From contig NZ_QMIG01000004.1 of the NCBI RefSeq assembly GCF_003287285.1, positions 1 through 64,000 of the forward strand: a stretch of 64,000 nucleotides of DNA, read 5' to 3'. The notes beneath the pieces are model-generated. The model worked only from the letters and a program-made list of their open reading frames with translations, was not told the DNA's origin and made no database searches. This document shows, in pieces, positions 28,259 to 38,012 of the stretch; positions within the stretch are counted from its first letter, which is position 1, and every line of letters begins with the position of its first letter. Made by a program: the position numbers and the translations under genes. This DNA is from Phytoactinopolyspora halophila (lineage in GTDB: Bacteria; Actinomycetota; Actinomycetes; Jiangellales; Jiangellaceae).

Positions 28259-30304
28259 TCATGGCGTACCTCCATCTCCGTCCGCCGCCCGGTCCGCCGC
28301 GTCTCGCTCGTACGCCGTCAGCAGCTGCTCGTATCCGGGCGACGTCACCATCAGCTCGGCATGGCTCCCACGCCCCGCGATCCGGCCGTCCTCGATGTAC
28401 ACGACCTCGTCAGCGAGCGCGATCGTCGCGCGGCGATACGCCACGACGATGACGGTCGACGGCAGCCCCGCCTCCCGCAAACCGGCCAGGATCCGGCGCT
28501 CCACCTGCGGATCCACCGCACTGGTCGCGTCGTCGAGCACCAGCAAGCGAGGCCGGCGCACCAGTGCCCGCGCCAGCGCGAGCCGCTGCCGCTGGCCCCC
28601 GGAGAGCGTCGTTCCCCGCTCCCCCACCACGGCGTCCAGCCCGCCGTCGTCCTGGCGCACGAAGTCGTCGGCCTGCGCGAGCTCCAGGGCCGCCCAGACG
28701 TCCCCGTCAGGTACGTCGCGGCCCAGCGTGACGTTGTCCCGGATGCTGTCCTCGAAGACGAACGGCTGCTGGAACACCAGCGCCGCCGCGTCGGCAGCCT
28801 CCCCACGCGTCAGCGACCGGATGTCGACGCCGTCCACGAGCACCGAACCATCCGAGGGATCGACCAGGCGGACGAGCAACCCGGCCAGCGTCGACTTTCC
28901 AGATCCCGTCGGCCCGACGACGGCGATCGTCCGCCCCGGCGGAACGTCCAGGGTCACGCCCTCCAGGACCCGGTGCTCGCCATCTCGGCGCTCGTCGCCA
29001 TCTCGGCGCTCGTCGCTCTCTCGGCGCTCGTCGCCGTCGCGTTGCTCACCGTCATCGCGTTGCTCACCGGCGTGGCGCTCGCCTCCTGCCTGTCCAGCTG
29101 CGTGCTCCCCTCCCGGTCTGGCATCGCCGCGGCGCTCGCCCGCGGTGCGGCGGGTCATCGCGCGACCCGCGCGTCGCTCGCGCTCCGCCACCGTGGGCAG
29201 GGTCTCGCCGGCATCGGTCTCGTACGCAAAGCTCACGTCCTCGACGCCGACGCGTGCTGCGCTGCCGGCACCGTCGAGGCGTCGTTCGCCGTAGGGCAGC
29301 GCCCCGGTCGCGTCGAGGACCGCCGACACCCGGCGCCAGCCAACGACGGCCCGGGGAAGCTCGCCCAGCACGAAGCCGATCGCCCGGATGGGGAACGCGG
29401 TGAGCGTGAAGAGATAGGCGACCTGAACGAGTTGCCCGGGCTCCAGAGTCCCACCGGCGATGCGCGTCGAGCCGATCAACAGCACGACGAGGATCGCGAG
29501 GTTGGGCAACGCCTCGAGTATCGGGTCGAACGCGCCCCGGATCCGGCCCACCCTGGCGTTCGCGTCACGCAGCTGGTGAGCGACGCGGCGGAATCGTTCG
29601 GTCTCGTCCGACTCCCGGCCCATCGCCTTGACCAGAGCCGCGCCGTCGAACGACTCGTGCGCCACGCCGGACAGGTCGGCGCGCAGCGCCTGCGCGCGCG
29701 TCGCCACCGGTGAGAGGCGGCGCTGGTAGACGAAATTGATCATGAGGATCGTCGGGAAGACCAGGAACCCGACGAGTGCCAGCCATGGATCGACCAGCAC
29801 CATCGACACCAGCGCGATCGCCAGCATGACGATCACGCCGAGCGCGAACGGCAGCGGCGCGATAGGCCACCATGTCGCCTCCACGTCGGCGTTCGCGTTC
29901 GACAGCAACCTGCCGGCGGAGTGGCGATGATGCCACGACAGCGGAAGCTTGAGGTACTGGCGCGTGACCTGCCTGCGATACGAGGCCTGGAGACGGTATT
30001 GCCCCATCCCGGCGTAGTACCGGCGAAGCACGATGCCCGCCGCTTTCAAGATCGCCGCACCGATGATGGCCGTGGCGGCCACCGCCAGTGCCCCAGCCGT
30101 CGTCCTGCCCTCGGCGAAAGCCGGCACGACGACGCGATCGGTCACCCGCCCGATCACCTCGGCGGCGACGACGGTCATCAGTCCGTACAGGGCGCTGCCG
30201 AGGATGGCGACACCGAGGACCACGGGCTCGTCCCGCAAGGCCCGGCCAAGGATGCGCATGCCCTCACCGAGCGTCGCCCGCCGTTCGGGCCGCCTGTCGC
30301 TCAC
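28259..30304 (-). CDS. ABC exporter subunit with degenerate ATPase site and a repeat-rich insertion
   Basis: A 681-residue half-transporter. The transmembrane domain is followed by an ATPase with Walker A GPTGSGKSTLAG, intact LSGGQRQR, but LLVLDDATSAVD (Asp replaces the catalytic Glu) and VIVVAYRRAT (Tyr replaces the H-loop His), so one composite site should be inactive, as in heterodimeric exporters. Between the first strand (DVSFAYETDAGETLP) and VLEGVTLDVPPGRT there is a roughly 70-residue hydrophilic insertion (about 371-442) made of short repeats such as DERRDGDERRDGE. GTG 30304 follows GAGGGCGG; a longer frame runs through the 30332 palindrome and is rejected. It is followed by the partner gene 70 bp downstream. 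Confidence 0.88.
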   Translation of the reverse strand: MSDRRPERRATLGEGMRILGRALRDEPVVLGVAILGSALYGLMTVVAAEVIGRVTDRVVVPAFAEGRTTAGALAVAATAIIGAAILKAAGIVLRRYYAGMGQYRLQASYRRQVTRQYLKLPLSWHHRHSAGRLLSNANADVEATWWPIAPLPFALGVIVMLAIALVSMVLVDPWLALVGFLVFPTILMINFVYQRRLSPVATRAQALRADLSGVAHESFDGAALVKAMGRESDETERFRRVAHQLRDANARVGRIRGAFDPILEALPNLAILVVLLIGSTRIAGGTLEPGQLVQVAYLFTLTAFPIRAIGFVLGELPRAVVGWRRVSAVLDATGALPYGERRLDGAGSAARVGVEDVSFAYETDAGETLPTVAERERRAGRAMTRRTAGERRGDARPGGEHAAGQAGGERHAGEQRDDGEQRDGDERRESDERRDGDERRDGEHRVLEGVTLDVPPGRTIAVVGPTGSGKSTLAGLLVRLVDPSDGSVLVDGVDIRSLTRGEAADAAALVFQQPFVFEDSIRDNVTLGRDVPDGDVWAALELAQADDFVRQDDGGLDAVVGERGTTLSGGQRQRLALARALVRRPRLLVLDDATSAVDPQVERRILAGLREAGLPSTVIVVAYRRATIALADEVVYIEDGRIAGRGSHAELMVTSPGYEQLLTAYERDAADRAADGDGGTP

Positions 30305-30331
30305 TGTGTCCGCCCTCGTCAGATGCCGTAT

Positions 30332-30384
30332 CCGGGCGTTCCCACCCTTCACGCCGAGTCGGCGTGAAGGGTGGGAACGCCCGG
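30332..30384. terminator. 53-bp perfect palindrome upstream of the ABC exporter genes
   Basis: Two perfect 26-bp arms around a single central G (CCGGGCGTTCCCACCC... / ...GGGTGGGAACGCCCGG). It lies 28 bp before the ABC start GTG 30304, between hisF and the exporter. It could be a factor-independent terminator for the his transcript, a protein site, or part of a repeat family. It differs from families A and B. Confidence 0.7.
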
Positions 30385-30462
30385 AATTCCTGTACGGTAC
30401 CAACCGCCTCCGACGCTCGTGAAACAGATTGTCACTGCCGGACGATTCCCGGATACCACAAC

Positions 30463-30535
30463 AGGACTTCTCGGGCCGTGACACGACTACAGACGTGTTA
30501 CGGCTCGAGAAAACGTACCAAACATGATCATTCGG
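30463..30535. repeat. Repeat family B, copy at the end of hisF
   Basis: On the minus strand: GAATGATCATGTTTGGTACG then a hairpin of 16-bp arms (30470-30485 / 30494-30509, 14 of 16 paired) ending GAGAAGTCC. The TGA of hisF (30528-30530) is part of the TGATCA core. Two further copies lie at 38101 and 38493. Confidence 0.85.
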
Positions 30536-31301
30536 GAGCGGCGCGTACGGCGTGGCCGCCGGACGCGAGTGCCTCCTTCACCGCGCCGATCCGCAGCTCG
30601 CCGAAGTGGAACACGCTCGCGGCGAGCACCGCATCGGCACCGGCGTCGATGGCGGGCGAGAAATGGTCCACGGCACCAGCTCCCCCGCTGGCGACGATGG
30701 GGACCCCCACCGCGTTCCGGACGGCCATGATCATCTCGAGGTCGTAGCCGGCCTTGGTGCCGTCGGCGTCCATCGAGTTGAGCAGGATCTCACCCGCACC
30801 GGAATCGGCGGCACGGCGCGCCCACTCGACCGCGTCGATGCCCGTCCCGCGGCGCCCGCCGTGGGTGGTGACCTCGAACCCGGACGTCGTGTCGCCGCCG
30901 CGCCGGGCATCCACCGAGAGCACGAGCACCTGCGCGCCGAACCGGTCAGCAATCTCGCCGATCAGCTCGGGACGCTCGATCGCACCCGTGTTGACCCCGA
31001 CCTTGTCGGCGCCGGCGCGCAGCAACCGGTCCACGTGCTCGACCGACCGGATGCCACCGCCCACGGTGAGGGGGATGAACACCTCCTCCGCGGTGCGGGC
31101 CACGACGTCGTAGACGGTGTCGCGGTCGTCGCTGGATGCGGTGATGTCGAGGAACGTCAGCTCGTCGGCACCTTCGGTGTTGTAGGCCGCCGCGAGCTCG
31201 ACGGGATCGCCGGCGTCCCGCAGGTTGACGAAGTTGACGCCCTTCACCACGCGTCCCGCATCCACGTCGAGGCACGGGATGACCCGGACTGCAACGCTCA
31301 T
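30528..31301 (-). CDS. hisF: Imidazole glycerol phosphate synthase, cyclase subunit
   Basis: A 257-residue TIM barrel that uses ammonia from HisH to form imidazole-glycerol phosphate and AICAR. Catalytic Asp in [19 protein letters not shown] and the second catalytic Asp in [12 protein letters not shown]; phosphate loops [10 protein letters not shown] and [16 protein letters not shown] 31301. The C-terminal extension [11 protein letters not shown] ends exactly where a family B repeat supplies the stop codon. It follows hisA with a 49-bp spacer occupied by a family A palindrome. Confidence 0.96.
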   Translation of the reverse strand: MSVAVRVIPCLDVDAGRVVKGVNFVNLRDAGDPVELAAAYNTEGADELTFLDITASSDDRDTVYDVVARTAEEVFIPLTVGGGIRSVEHVDRLLRAGADKVGVNTGAIERPELIGEIADRFGAQVLVLSVDARRGGDTTSGFEVTTHGGRRGTGIDAVEWARRAADSGAGEILLNSMDADGTKAGYDLEMIMAVRNAVGVPIVASGGAGAVDHFSPAIDAGADAVLAASVFHFGELRIGAVKEALASGGHAVRAAPE

Positions 31302-31316
31302 ACCTTCACCTTCCCA

Positions 31317-31366
31317 TGATCATGAACACGTACCCCATCACAGAGGCCGGCTAGTGTTCATGATCA
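31317..31366. repeat. Palindrome family A, copy between hisA and hisF
   Basis: TGATCATGAACAC (31317-31329) pairs with GTGTTCATGATCA (31354-31366); 28 bp between the cores. The hisA stop codon TAG (31351-31353) and its last five codons (ADHEH) come from the right arm and its flank. It fills nearly the entire spacer of these co-directional genes. Confidence 0.87.
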
Positions 31367-32127
31367 GCGGGTTGAGGGGGCGGGGTGTGGGCCGTGGGGT
31401 GGCCGGCGACGTTCAGCGCCTGTTCGAGGGTGAACGCGCCCGAGTACAGCGCCTTGCCCACGATCGCGCCCTCCACGCCGTCGTCGACGAGCGTGCGCAG
31501 CGCGGCGAGGTCGTCGAGCGTCGACACGCCACCGCTGGCGACGACGGGACGATCGGTCCGCTCGCACACGGATCGCAACAGCTCGACATTCGGTCCACGC
31601 AGCGTCCCATCCTTGGTGACGTCGGTGACGACGTAGCGCGCGCAGCCATCCGCGTCGAGCCTCTCCAGGACGTTCCACAGCTCGCCACCCTCCCGGGTCC
31701 AGCCCCGGGCCGCCAACGTGGTCCCACGAACGTCCAGCCCGACGGCGATGCGCTCGCCGTGGTTCGCGATCACCCGCGCCGTCCAGTCCGGGTCCTCCAG
31801 CGCGGCGGTACCGAGATTCACCCGCGCGCACCCCGTCTTCAGCGCATGCTCGAGGGACTCGTCGTCGCGGATGCCGCCGGAAAGTTCGACATGCACGTCG
31901 AGGCGGCCCACGACCTCCGCGAGCAGCGCGCGATTGGAGCCGCGACCGAAAGCCGCGTCGAGATCCACGAGGTGAATCCACTCCGCTCCGGCCTCCTGCC
32001 ACGCCAGCGCCGCCTCCAGCGGGGAGCCGTACGACGTCTCCGTGCCCGCCTCGCCGCGTACCAGGCGTACCGCCTGGCCGTCGGCGACATCGACCGCGGG
32101 CAGCAAGACCAGCCGTCCCTCGCTCAT
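31351..32127 (-). CDS. priA: Phosphoribosyl isomerase A (HisA/PriA)
   Basis: A 258-residue TIM barrel. Start [20 protein letters not shown] with the catalytic Asp, later [18 protein letters not shown] and [17 protein letters not shown] with the second catalytic Asp, and phosphate loops ELSGGIRDD and [13 protein letters not shown]. In actinobacteria without trpF this enzyme isomerises both ProFAR (histidine) and PRA (tryptophan); no trpF is in this window, and RGWT is the PriA loop region, so dual function is likely. ATG 32127. The C-terminal tail PADHEH is encoded by a family A palindrome that also provides the stop. Confidence 0.93.
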   Translation of the reverse strand: MSEGRLVLLPAVDVADGQAVRLVRGEAGTETSYGSPLEAALAWQEAGAEWIHLVDLDAAFGRGSNRALLAEVVGRLDVHVELSGGIRDDESLEHALKTGCARVNLGTAALEDPDWTARVIANHGERIAVGLDVRGTTLAARGWTREGGELWNVLERLDADGCARYVVTDVTKDGTLRGPNVELLRSVCERTDRPVVASGGVSTLDDLAALRTLVDDGVEGAIVGKALYSGAFTLEQALNVAGHPTAHTPPPQPADHEH

Positions 32128-32221
32128 GTGCCTCGTCCTCCGAGTCTTTCGATGTCCGATGCCGTCTATCGTCTCGATCCGCCTGCCGCCGCCCGAGCTC
32201 GCCACGCGACGGCACGCGCCC

Positions 32222-32971
32222 TCACGCCAGCTTCACCGCCCGAAAACGCAGCCGGCGGTAGTCGGCCCACCACGCGCCGTCATGCCACAGCTCGGGCCGG
32301 GCGAGCTCGACGACGCGGTTCAGCACCCCCGGGGACATGTCGGCCAGCACGTCCGAGGCGAACATCTCCAGCCATCGCTGCAAGCCGTCGGGCCCGGTCA
32401 GCTTCGTCGGCCGGTCGTAGAAATCGAGCTGGCGGATCTCCAGGCCGGTGTCTTCCAGCATCGCCGCGTATTCCGCTGGCGACGGGAAGTACCACGGCCA
32501 GCGCCGCTCCGGCAGGCCGGACTCGCGGCATGCCTGGTCGACTACGGTCATGATGGTCGAGACATTGCCGGTAGCTCCCATCTCGGCGACGAATCGCCCG
32601 TCCGGGCGCAGGGCGTCGGAGACGCATCCAAGGACTTCCACCGGTGCCGGCATCCAGTGCAGGGCCGCGTTCGACACGACGGCGTCCACCGGCTCTTCGA
32701 CGGAAAAGTCGTGCGCGTCAACAACGCGCAGCTCGGCCGAGTCGCCCAGCCGCTGCCGCGCCGCATCGATCATCGTCTGGTCCGCGTCCAGTCCGAGGAC
32801 GTCGGCGCCGGAATCGACGAGGCGGGCGGTGAGCTCGCCGGTTCCGCAGCCCAGATCGATGATCTTCTCGCCGGGCTGCGGCCGCAGCCAGTCCAGGAGC
32901 TCGACGCCGTACGCCGCGACGAACGCGAACTCTTGGTCGTACGTGCGGGCATCCCAGTTCGTCACGCTCAC
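32222..32971 (-). CDS. Class I SAM-dependent methyltransferase (trans-aconitate-methyltransferase-like)
   Basis: A 249-residue methyltransferase. SAM-binding motif [16 protein letters not shown], acidic loop [13 protein letters not shown], motif [19 protein letters not shown], and a C-terminal half rich in aromatic residues ([23 protein letters not shown]) as in trans-aconitate or malonyl-carrier methyltransferases. The substrate is unproven. GTG 32971 overlaps the hisH stop by 4 bp (GTGA), so it is translated with hisH and inserted between hisH and hisA. A TTG at 32986 is a less likely start. Confidence 0.85.
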   Translation of the reverse strand: MSVTNWDARTYDQEFAFVAAYGVELLDWLRPQPGEKIIDLGCGTGELTARLVDSGADVLGLDADQTMIDAARQRLGDSAELRVVDAHDFSVEEPVDAVVSNAALHWMPAPVEVLGCVSDALRPDGRFVAEMGATGNVSTIMTVVDQACRESGLPERRWPWYFPSPAEYAAMLEDTGLEIRQLDFYDRPTKLTGPDGLQRWLEMFASDVLADMSPGVLNRVVELARPELWHDGAWWADYRRLRFRAVKLA

Positions 32972-33615
32972 AGACCTTTCACCCAATTGCGCAGCAATGC
33001 AAGTCCTGCCTCACCCGACTTCTCCGGATGGAACTGTGTCGCCGCCAGGGCACCGTTCTCCACCGCGGCGACGAAACGGTCGTGCTGGTGCTCCGTCCAG
33101 GTCACCAGCGGAGGACGAATCCGCGCCGCCGTGGTGTCGCGGGGCATCTCCCAGCGCCGCACGCCGTACGAATGCACGAAATAGAACCGCTCGCTCTCGA
33201 TCCCGGCGAACAGGCCGGAACCGGACGGGACGGTGATCGTGTTCCAGCCCATGTGCGGCAACGGTGCGGCATCCAGCCGCTCGACGGTACCCGGCCACTC
33301 GCCCAGCCCGTCGCTCTCGACACCATGCTCGACACCCCGCTCGAACAGCACCTGCATGCCCACGCAGATCCCCAGCACCGGGCGCCCGCCGGACAGCCGG
33401 CGGCCGATCACCTCGTCGCCGCGGACCGCGCGCACCCCCTGCACACACGCCGCGAACGCCCCGACGCCGGGCACGACCAGGCCGTCGGCGTCCTCGGCGG
33501 CTCGCCGCTCGGCGGTCAGCTCGACGTCCGCACCGACCCTCCGCAGCGCACGGGTCGCCGACCGGACGTTGCCGAAGCCGTAATCGAGAACGACGACACG
33601 GCGCGACGCGTTCAT
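32968..33615 (-). CDS. hisH: Imidazole glycerol phosphate synthase, glutaminase subunit
   Basis: A 215-residue class I amidotransferase that provides ammonia to HisF. It starts [20 protein letters not shown]; nucleophile Cys in [16 protein letters not shown]; catalytic His-x-Glu in [22 protein letters not shown] and YFVHSYG are typical. ATG 33615. In contrast to compact his operons, hisB is separated from hisH here by a plus-strand hydrolase gene, so hisH must start from its own promoter in the 29 bp shared with that gene or slightly inside it. Confidence 0.95.
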   Translation of the reverse strand: MNASRRVVVLDYGFGNVRSATRALRRVGADVELTAERRAAEDADGLVVPGVGAFAACVQGVRAVRGDEVIGRRLSGGRPVLGICVGMQVLFERGVEHGVESDGLGEWPGTVERLDAAPLPHMGWNTITVPSGSGLFAGIESERFYFVHSYGVRRWEMPRDTTAARIRPPLVTWTEHQHDRFVAAVENGALAATQFHPEKSGEAGLALLRNWVKGL

Positions 33616-33644
33616 CGCTGCCCTCCTCGTGCCACACTTTCACC

Positions 33645-34844
33645 GTGACCGTGGACAAGTCCTCCCGCCCAGATCCAAGCCAGCTCGACGAGATCGGCCG
33701 GGCTGCCCACGCTACCGCCGACATGCCAGCGCGCCGCTGGCCCCGGCGCGCCGCCATCGCATCGGCGACGGTGATCGTCGTCGTGGTGGCGACGACGACG
33801 GCCGGCGGCTGGTACTACGCGGACGAGCTCCTGCTGGTGGACGCCTCGCCGGCAGAATATCCGGTGGAGGTGCTCGACGTGACCGGCGACACCGTGACCC
33901 TGACCGGCACGGACGCCGACCAGCCGGGGCTCGTGGGACTGGAGTGGAACAGTGGATACGCCCGGCTGGGCCCGGAGATCGCACGGTCGGGCAACCGGGT
34001 GATCCGCCCGCTCGTCCCGTTTCCGGACGTGCCCGAAGCCGGCACCAAGGCGCGCGTCGACGGCTACGCCTTCCCATCCGAACTCGCGACCTTTCGCACC
34101 GTCAGCACGCTCGACGCCACCGAGGTCCACTTCCCCGGGCCGCTTGGCGCCTATCCCGCCACCTACGTTCCTGGCGAACGTGACCGCTGGGTGATCCACG
34201 TCCACGGCCGCGGCGGCAACCGCGCCGAGGCGTACCGCCTCGTGCCGGCGATCCACCAGCTCGGATACCCGCAGCTGTCGATCTCCTACCGCAACGACGA
34301 CGATGCGCCGTCCGACTCCGACGGCGAGTACGGGCTCGGCTGGACCGAGTCGGAAGACCTGGCCGCTGCCGTGGCCCATGCCCGCGAACGCGGCGCTCGC
34401 GACGTCGTGCTCGTGGGGTACTCGATGGGCGGTGCGGTCGTGGGGAACTACCTGCGTGTCCACGGCGAAACGGGTATCGCCGGCCTCATCTACGACTCGC
34501 CGGTCCTGTCGTGGGCGGACGTGCTGGCCCACGAGTCGGCGAACCGTAACCTGCCCGGGTTCGCGGCGCACGTCGCGTCGGCGGTCGTGCGCGTGCGCAC
34601 CGGCATCGACCTCGGCGCCATGGACCAGATTCGCAACGCCGACGACGCCTCCGTGCCCGTCCTGCTGTTCCACGGCAGTGCCGATCCGACGGTGCCGGCG
34701 CGCTCGTCGGACGAGTACGCGGCGGCGCGGCCCGACATCGTCACCTACATCCGGCCCGCGGGCGTCGGGCACGTGCGCTCGTGGAATCACGACACCGATG
34801 CCTACGACGCCGCCGTCACCGACTTCCTGAGCAGCCTGCGCTGA
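33645..34844 (+). CDS. Membrane-anchored alpha/beta hydrolase
   Basis: A 399-residue protein with one N-terminal transmembrane helix (AIASATVIVVVVATTTAGGWYY) and an external alpha/beta hydrolase domain. The nucleophile elbow is VLVGYSMGGAVVGNY; HGRGGNRAEAYRLV is the oxyanion region; the acid may be in FHGSADPTVP and the His in VGHVRSWNHDTDAY. There is a roughly 100-residue segment before the hydrolase fold. The start is uncertain: GTG 33645 or GTG 33651; no ribosome site is seen and a leaderless mRNA is possible; ATG 33723 would still keep the helix. It interrupts the his genes on the opposite strand. Substrate unknown. Confidence 0.8.
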   Translation: MTVDKSSRPDPSQLDEIGRAAHATADMPARRWPRRAAIASATVIVVVVATTTAGGWYYADELLLVDASPAEYPVEVLDVTGDTVTLTGTDADQPGLVGLEWNSGYARLGPEIARSGNRVIRPLVPFPDVPEAGTKARVDGYAFPSELATFRTVSTLDATEVHFPGPLGAYPATYVPGERDRWVIHVHGRGGNRAEAYRLVPAIHQLGYPQLSISYRNDDDAPSDSDGEYGLGWTESEDLAAAVAHARERGARDVVLVGYSMGGAVVGNYLRVHGETGIAGLIYDSPVLSWADVLAHESANRNLPGFAAHVASAVVRVRTGIDLGAMDQIRNADDASVPVLLFHGSADPTVPARSSDEYAAARPDIVTYIRPAGVGHVRSWNHDTDAYDAAVTDFLSSLR

Positions 34845-34863
34845 TCGCCCCGAGCTACCCGGC

Positions 34864-34929
34864 GCGCCGCCAGGCATCGCGGCCATCCAGCTCACCGCGC
34901 CGCCAGGCATCGCGGCCATCCAGCTCACA
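34864..34929. repeat. 33-bp tandem duplication over the hisB stop
   Basis: GCGCCGCCAGGCATCGCGGC... occurs at 34864-34896 and again at 34897-34929 with one difference at the end. The second copy includes the hisB stop codon (34925-34927). It fills the gap between the convergent hydrolase and hisB genes. Confidence 0.85.
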
Positions 34930-35539
34930 GCGCGCCCTTCGTCGACGGCACGCCCCGTTCCCGCGGGTCGAGCGCGACGGCAGTGCGTAGCGCCCGGGCG
35001 AGCGCCTTGAACTGCGCCTCGGCGATGTGGTGCGGATCGCGGCCGGCAAGCAACCGGACGTGCATCGTCATGCCCGCGTGGTGCGCGATGCTCTCCAGCA
35101 CGTGCGCCGTCAGCGAGCCGGTGAAGTGCCCACCGATCAGCACATACTCCTGGCCAGCGGGTTCGCCGGAATGGACGAAGTACGGCCGCCCCGAGACGTC
35201 GACGACGGCCTGGGCGAGCGCCTCGTCCAGCGGCACCAGGGCATCGCCGTAGCGGATGATCCCGGACTTGTCGCCGAGCGCCTCGCGCAGCGCCTGACCC
35301 AGCACGATGGCCGTGTCTTCCACCGTGTGGTGCACGTCGATGTGGGTGTCCCCGTGCGCGGAGATGGAGAGATCGATCAGCGAGTGCCGGGCCAGGGCCG
35401 TGAGCATGTGATCGTAAAACGGCACCGTCGTGGAGACGTCGTGCGTCCCCGTTCCGTCGAGATTTACCTCGACGACCACCGCGCTCTCGCTGGTCGTCCG
35501 CTCGATCTTTGCCGTGCGGGCACCGTCTGCGTGCGTCAT
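34925..35539 (-). CDS. hisB: Imidazoleglycerol-phosphate dehydratase
   Basis: A 204-residue monofunctional IGP dehydratase (no phosphatase domain). Mn-binding motifs HDVHHTVED-type ([13 protein letters not shown]) and the second HHxxE in [18 protein letters not shown], plus [18 protein letters not shown] 35539 overlaps the hisC stop by 4 bp (ATGA). The C-terminus is [10 protein letters not shown], standard for the family. It is the last gene of the hisD-hisC-hisB unit. Confidence 0.96.
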   Translation of the reverse strand: MTHADGARTAKIERTTSESAVVVEVNLDGTGTHDVSTTVPFYDHMLTALARHSLIDLSISAHGDTHIDVHHTVEDTAIVLGQALREALGDKSGIIRYGDALVPLDEALAQAVVDVSGRPYFVHSGEPAGQEYVLIGGHFTGSLTAHVLESIAHHAGMTMHVRLLAGRDPHHIAEAQFKALARALRTAVALDPRERGVPSTKGAL

Positions 35540-36642
35540 GTCCCCGTATCCTCGCCTGGTTCCCGTGCCAGCACCTTTCGCAGGGCACGAACGAATGTTT
35601 CGGTTTCCTCGGGCGTGCCCACGCATGCCCGCAGCCAGCCCTCCGGGCCCGTCTCCCGGACCAGCACCCCGTGCTCCAGCAGCGCCCGGAAGATCGCGTG
35701 CCGGTCGTCGAACGGACCGAACAGCACGAAGTTCGCGTCCGAATCGGGCACCTGCAGACCCAGCGAGCGCAACGACTCTGCGAGCTCGTCCCGGGTCGAG
35801 CGTAGCTGCTCCACCCGCTCCTGCAGCTCGGCCGCGTGCGCCAGGGCGACCCGCGCCACCGCCTGCGTCACCGCCGACAGGTGGTACGGCAGCCGCACCA
35901 CGCGCAACACGTCGACCACCTCGGTGGAGGCCGCGGCGTATCCGACCCGCGCACCCGCGAAGGCGAACGCCTTGCTCATGGTCCGGGTCACGATCAACCG
36001 CGGGCACTCGGCCAGCAAGCTCAGCGCACTCGGCGTGCCGGCACGGCGGAACTCCGCGTACGCCTCGTCGACGACGAGCATCCCCGGCGAGGCGTCGTGC
36101 AGCGCACGCACCAGATCAAGCGAGACGGCCGTTCCCGTCGGGTTGTTCGGCGACGCGACGAACACCACCGACGGCCGGTGCTCCACCACCGCGGCCAGCG
36201 CGTCGTCGACGTCGACGGTGAAATCCTCGCGACGCGGCGCGGTGACCCACTCCGTCGCCGTGTTCCGGGCGTACTCCGGATACATCGAGTACGTGGGCGC
36301 GAACGAGAGCACGCGCCGGCCGGGACCGCCGAACGCCTGCAAGATCTGGAGCATGATCTCGTTGGAGCCGTTCGCCGCCCACACCTGTTCCGGTGTCAGA
36401 TCGACACCCGACTCACCCGCCAGGTAGGTGGCCAGGTCGGCGCGCAAGTCCAGCGCCTCGCGGTCGGGGTACCGGTTGAGCCCGGCCACGGCGTCCGCGA
36501 CCGCCTTCGCCGCATCCGCCGCCAGCGCCTCCGACGGCGGGTACGGATTCTCGTTCACGTTCAGCCGGATCGGAACGTCCAGCTGCGGAGCCCCGTACGG
36601 TTGGATCCCGCGGAGCTCCTCGCGGATCGGCAGGTCCGTCAT
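35536..36642 (-). CDS. hisC: Histidinol-phosphate aminotransferase
   Basis: A 368-residue PLP aminotransferase, class II. Starts with [30 protein letters not shown] lysine in [27 protein letters not shown]-type motif [16 protein letters not shown]. It converts imidazole-acetol phosphate to histidinol phosphate. ATG 36642 overlaps the hisD stop (ATGA) and its own stop overlaps hisB, so the three are tightly coupled. Confidence 0.95.
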   Translation of the reverse strand: MTDLPIREELRGIQPYGAPQLDVPIRLNVNENPYPPSEALAADAAKAVADAVAGLNRYPDREALDLRADLATYLAGESGVDLTPEQVWAANGSNEIMLQILQAFGGPGRRVLSFAPTYSMYPEYARNTATEWVTAPRREDFTVDVDDALAAVVEHRPSVVFVASPNNPTGTAVSLDLVRALHDASPGMLVVDEAYAEFRRAGTPSALSLLAECPRLIVTRTMSKAFAFAGARVGYAAASTEVVDVLRVVRLPYHLSAVTQAVARVALAHAAELQERVEQLRSTRDELAESLRSLGLQVPDSDANFVLFGPFDDRHAIFRALLEHGVLVRETGPEGWLRACVGTPEETETFVRALRKVLAREPGEDTGT

Positions 36643-38012
36643 GACGTATCTCCCGTGGTCGTGCCGGCCGAGCCGCCCGTTTGGACGCCACCCGCCGTAA
36701 ACCGGGCCCGCACGGCCGCTCCGTGCGCGGGCAGATCTTCGGCGTCGGCGAGCGTCTCGACGTGGGCCGCGACATCGCGCAGTGCCGCCTCGTCGTACTC
36801 CACCACGTGGATCCCGCGCAGGAACGATTGCACCGACAGCCCGGACGTGTGCCGGGCGGAGGCGCCCGTGGGCAGCACATGGTTGGAACCGGCAGCGTAA
36901 TCACCGAGGCTCACCGGCGACCACGGCCCGACGAAGACGGCACCGGCGTTGCGCACCCGGCTCGCGACGTCGGCCGCGTCACGCGTGTGTATCTCCAGGT
37001 GCTCGGCCGCATACGCGTCGACGACGGCGAGTCCCTGCTCGAGATCGTCGACGAGGACGATGCCGGACTGGTCCCCACCCAGAGCCGTCGCCACCCGGTC
37101 GACGTGCTTCGTCGCGGCGACCTGCACATCCAGCTCGGCCTCCACGGCGTCGGCGAGCGCGCCGTCGTCGGTAACCAGCACGCTGGCGGCCAACGTGTCG
37201 TGCTCGGCCTGGCTGATCAGGTCCGCGGCGACATGCCGCGGGTCCGCGGCGGCGTCCGCGAGGATCGCGATCTCGGTGGGTCCGGCCTCGGCGTCGATAC
37301 CGATGACGCCCTTGAGCAGCCGCTTCGCCGCGGCCACGTAGACATTGCCCGGCCCGGTGACCATGTCGACAGGCGCGCACCCGGTCCCCGCGTCGTCGCC
37401 GGCCCCGTACGCGAACATGGCGATCGCCTGCGCACCGCCGACGGCATAGACCTCGGTGACGCCGAGCAACGCGCACGCGGCAAGGATGGTGGGGTGTGGC
37501 AGGCCATCCGGGCCCTGCTGCGGCGGGCTAGCCACCGCGATCTCCTCGACGCCGGCCTCCTGGGCAGGGACGACGTTCATGACCACGCTGCTCGGATAGA
37601 CCGCGAGCCCGCCTGGCGCGTACAGGCCTACACGCTGCACGGGAACCCAGCGCTCGGTCACCGTTCCGCCGGGAACCACGGTGGTCGTCACATCGGTGCG
37701 CCGCTGATCGGCATGGACCCTGCGGGCACGGACAATGGACTCGTCCAGCGCGGCTCGTACGTCGGTGTCCAGCCCGTCAAGCGCGGCATGTAACACGCTC
37801 TCGGGCACCCGGAGATCGTCAACGTCGACGCCATCGAAGCGGGACGTCAGCTCCTTCAGCGCGGCCACGCCCCGATGGCGCACGTCGGCGCAGATGGGCC
37901 GCACGGCGTCGAGCGCTGCCTCGACGTCGACAGGGGCACGGGGGACGAGCGCGCGGTAGTCGAGCACCTCACCGGTGGCGAGGCGACCGCGCAGGTCGAT
38001 GCGGCGTATCAC
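36639..38012 (-). CDS. hisD: Histidinol dehydrogenase
   Basis: A 457-residue Zn/NAD enzyme for the last two oxidation steps of histidine synthesis. It starts [10 protein letters not shown] (GTG 38012). Motifs: [85 protein letters not shown], and the Zn His in EHLEIHT plus the C-terminal [11 protein letters not shown]. The longer frame to 38156 runs through a family B repeat and is rejected. The last residues ([17 protein letters not shown]) are a non-conserved Gly/Thr tail. It is the first gene of the hisDCB unit. Confidence 0.95.
   Translation of the reverse strand: MIRRIDLRGRLATGEVLDYRALVPRAPVDVEAALDAVRPICADVRHRGVAALKELTSRFDGVDVDDLRVPESVLHAALDGLDTDVRAALDESIVRARRVHADQRRTDVTTTVVPGGTVTERWVPVQRVGLYAPGGLAVYPSSVVMNVVPAQEAGVEEIAVASPPQQGPDGLPHPTILAACALLGVTEVYAVGGAQAIAMFAYGAGDDAGTGCAPVDMVTGPGNVYVAAAKRLLKGVIGIDAEAGPTEIAILADAAADPRHVAADLISQAEHDTLAASVLVTDDGALADAVEAELDVQVAATKHVDRVATALGGDQSGIVLVDDLEQGLAVVDAYAAEHLEIHTRDAADVASRVRNAGAVFVGPWSPVSLGDYAAGSNHVLPTGASARHTSGLSVQSFLRGIHVVEYDEAALRDVAAHVETLADAEDLPAHGAAVRARFTAGGVQTGGSAGTTTGDTS

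Noticed and set aside
33612-35588. 658-codon minus-strand frame covering the hydrolase and hisB
   Set aside because: Crosses the recognised hydrolase and hisB in other frames and contains the 33-bp duplication as a repeat; no domain.
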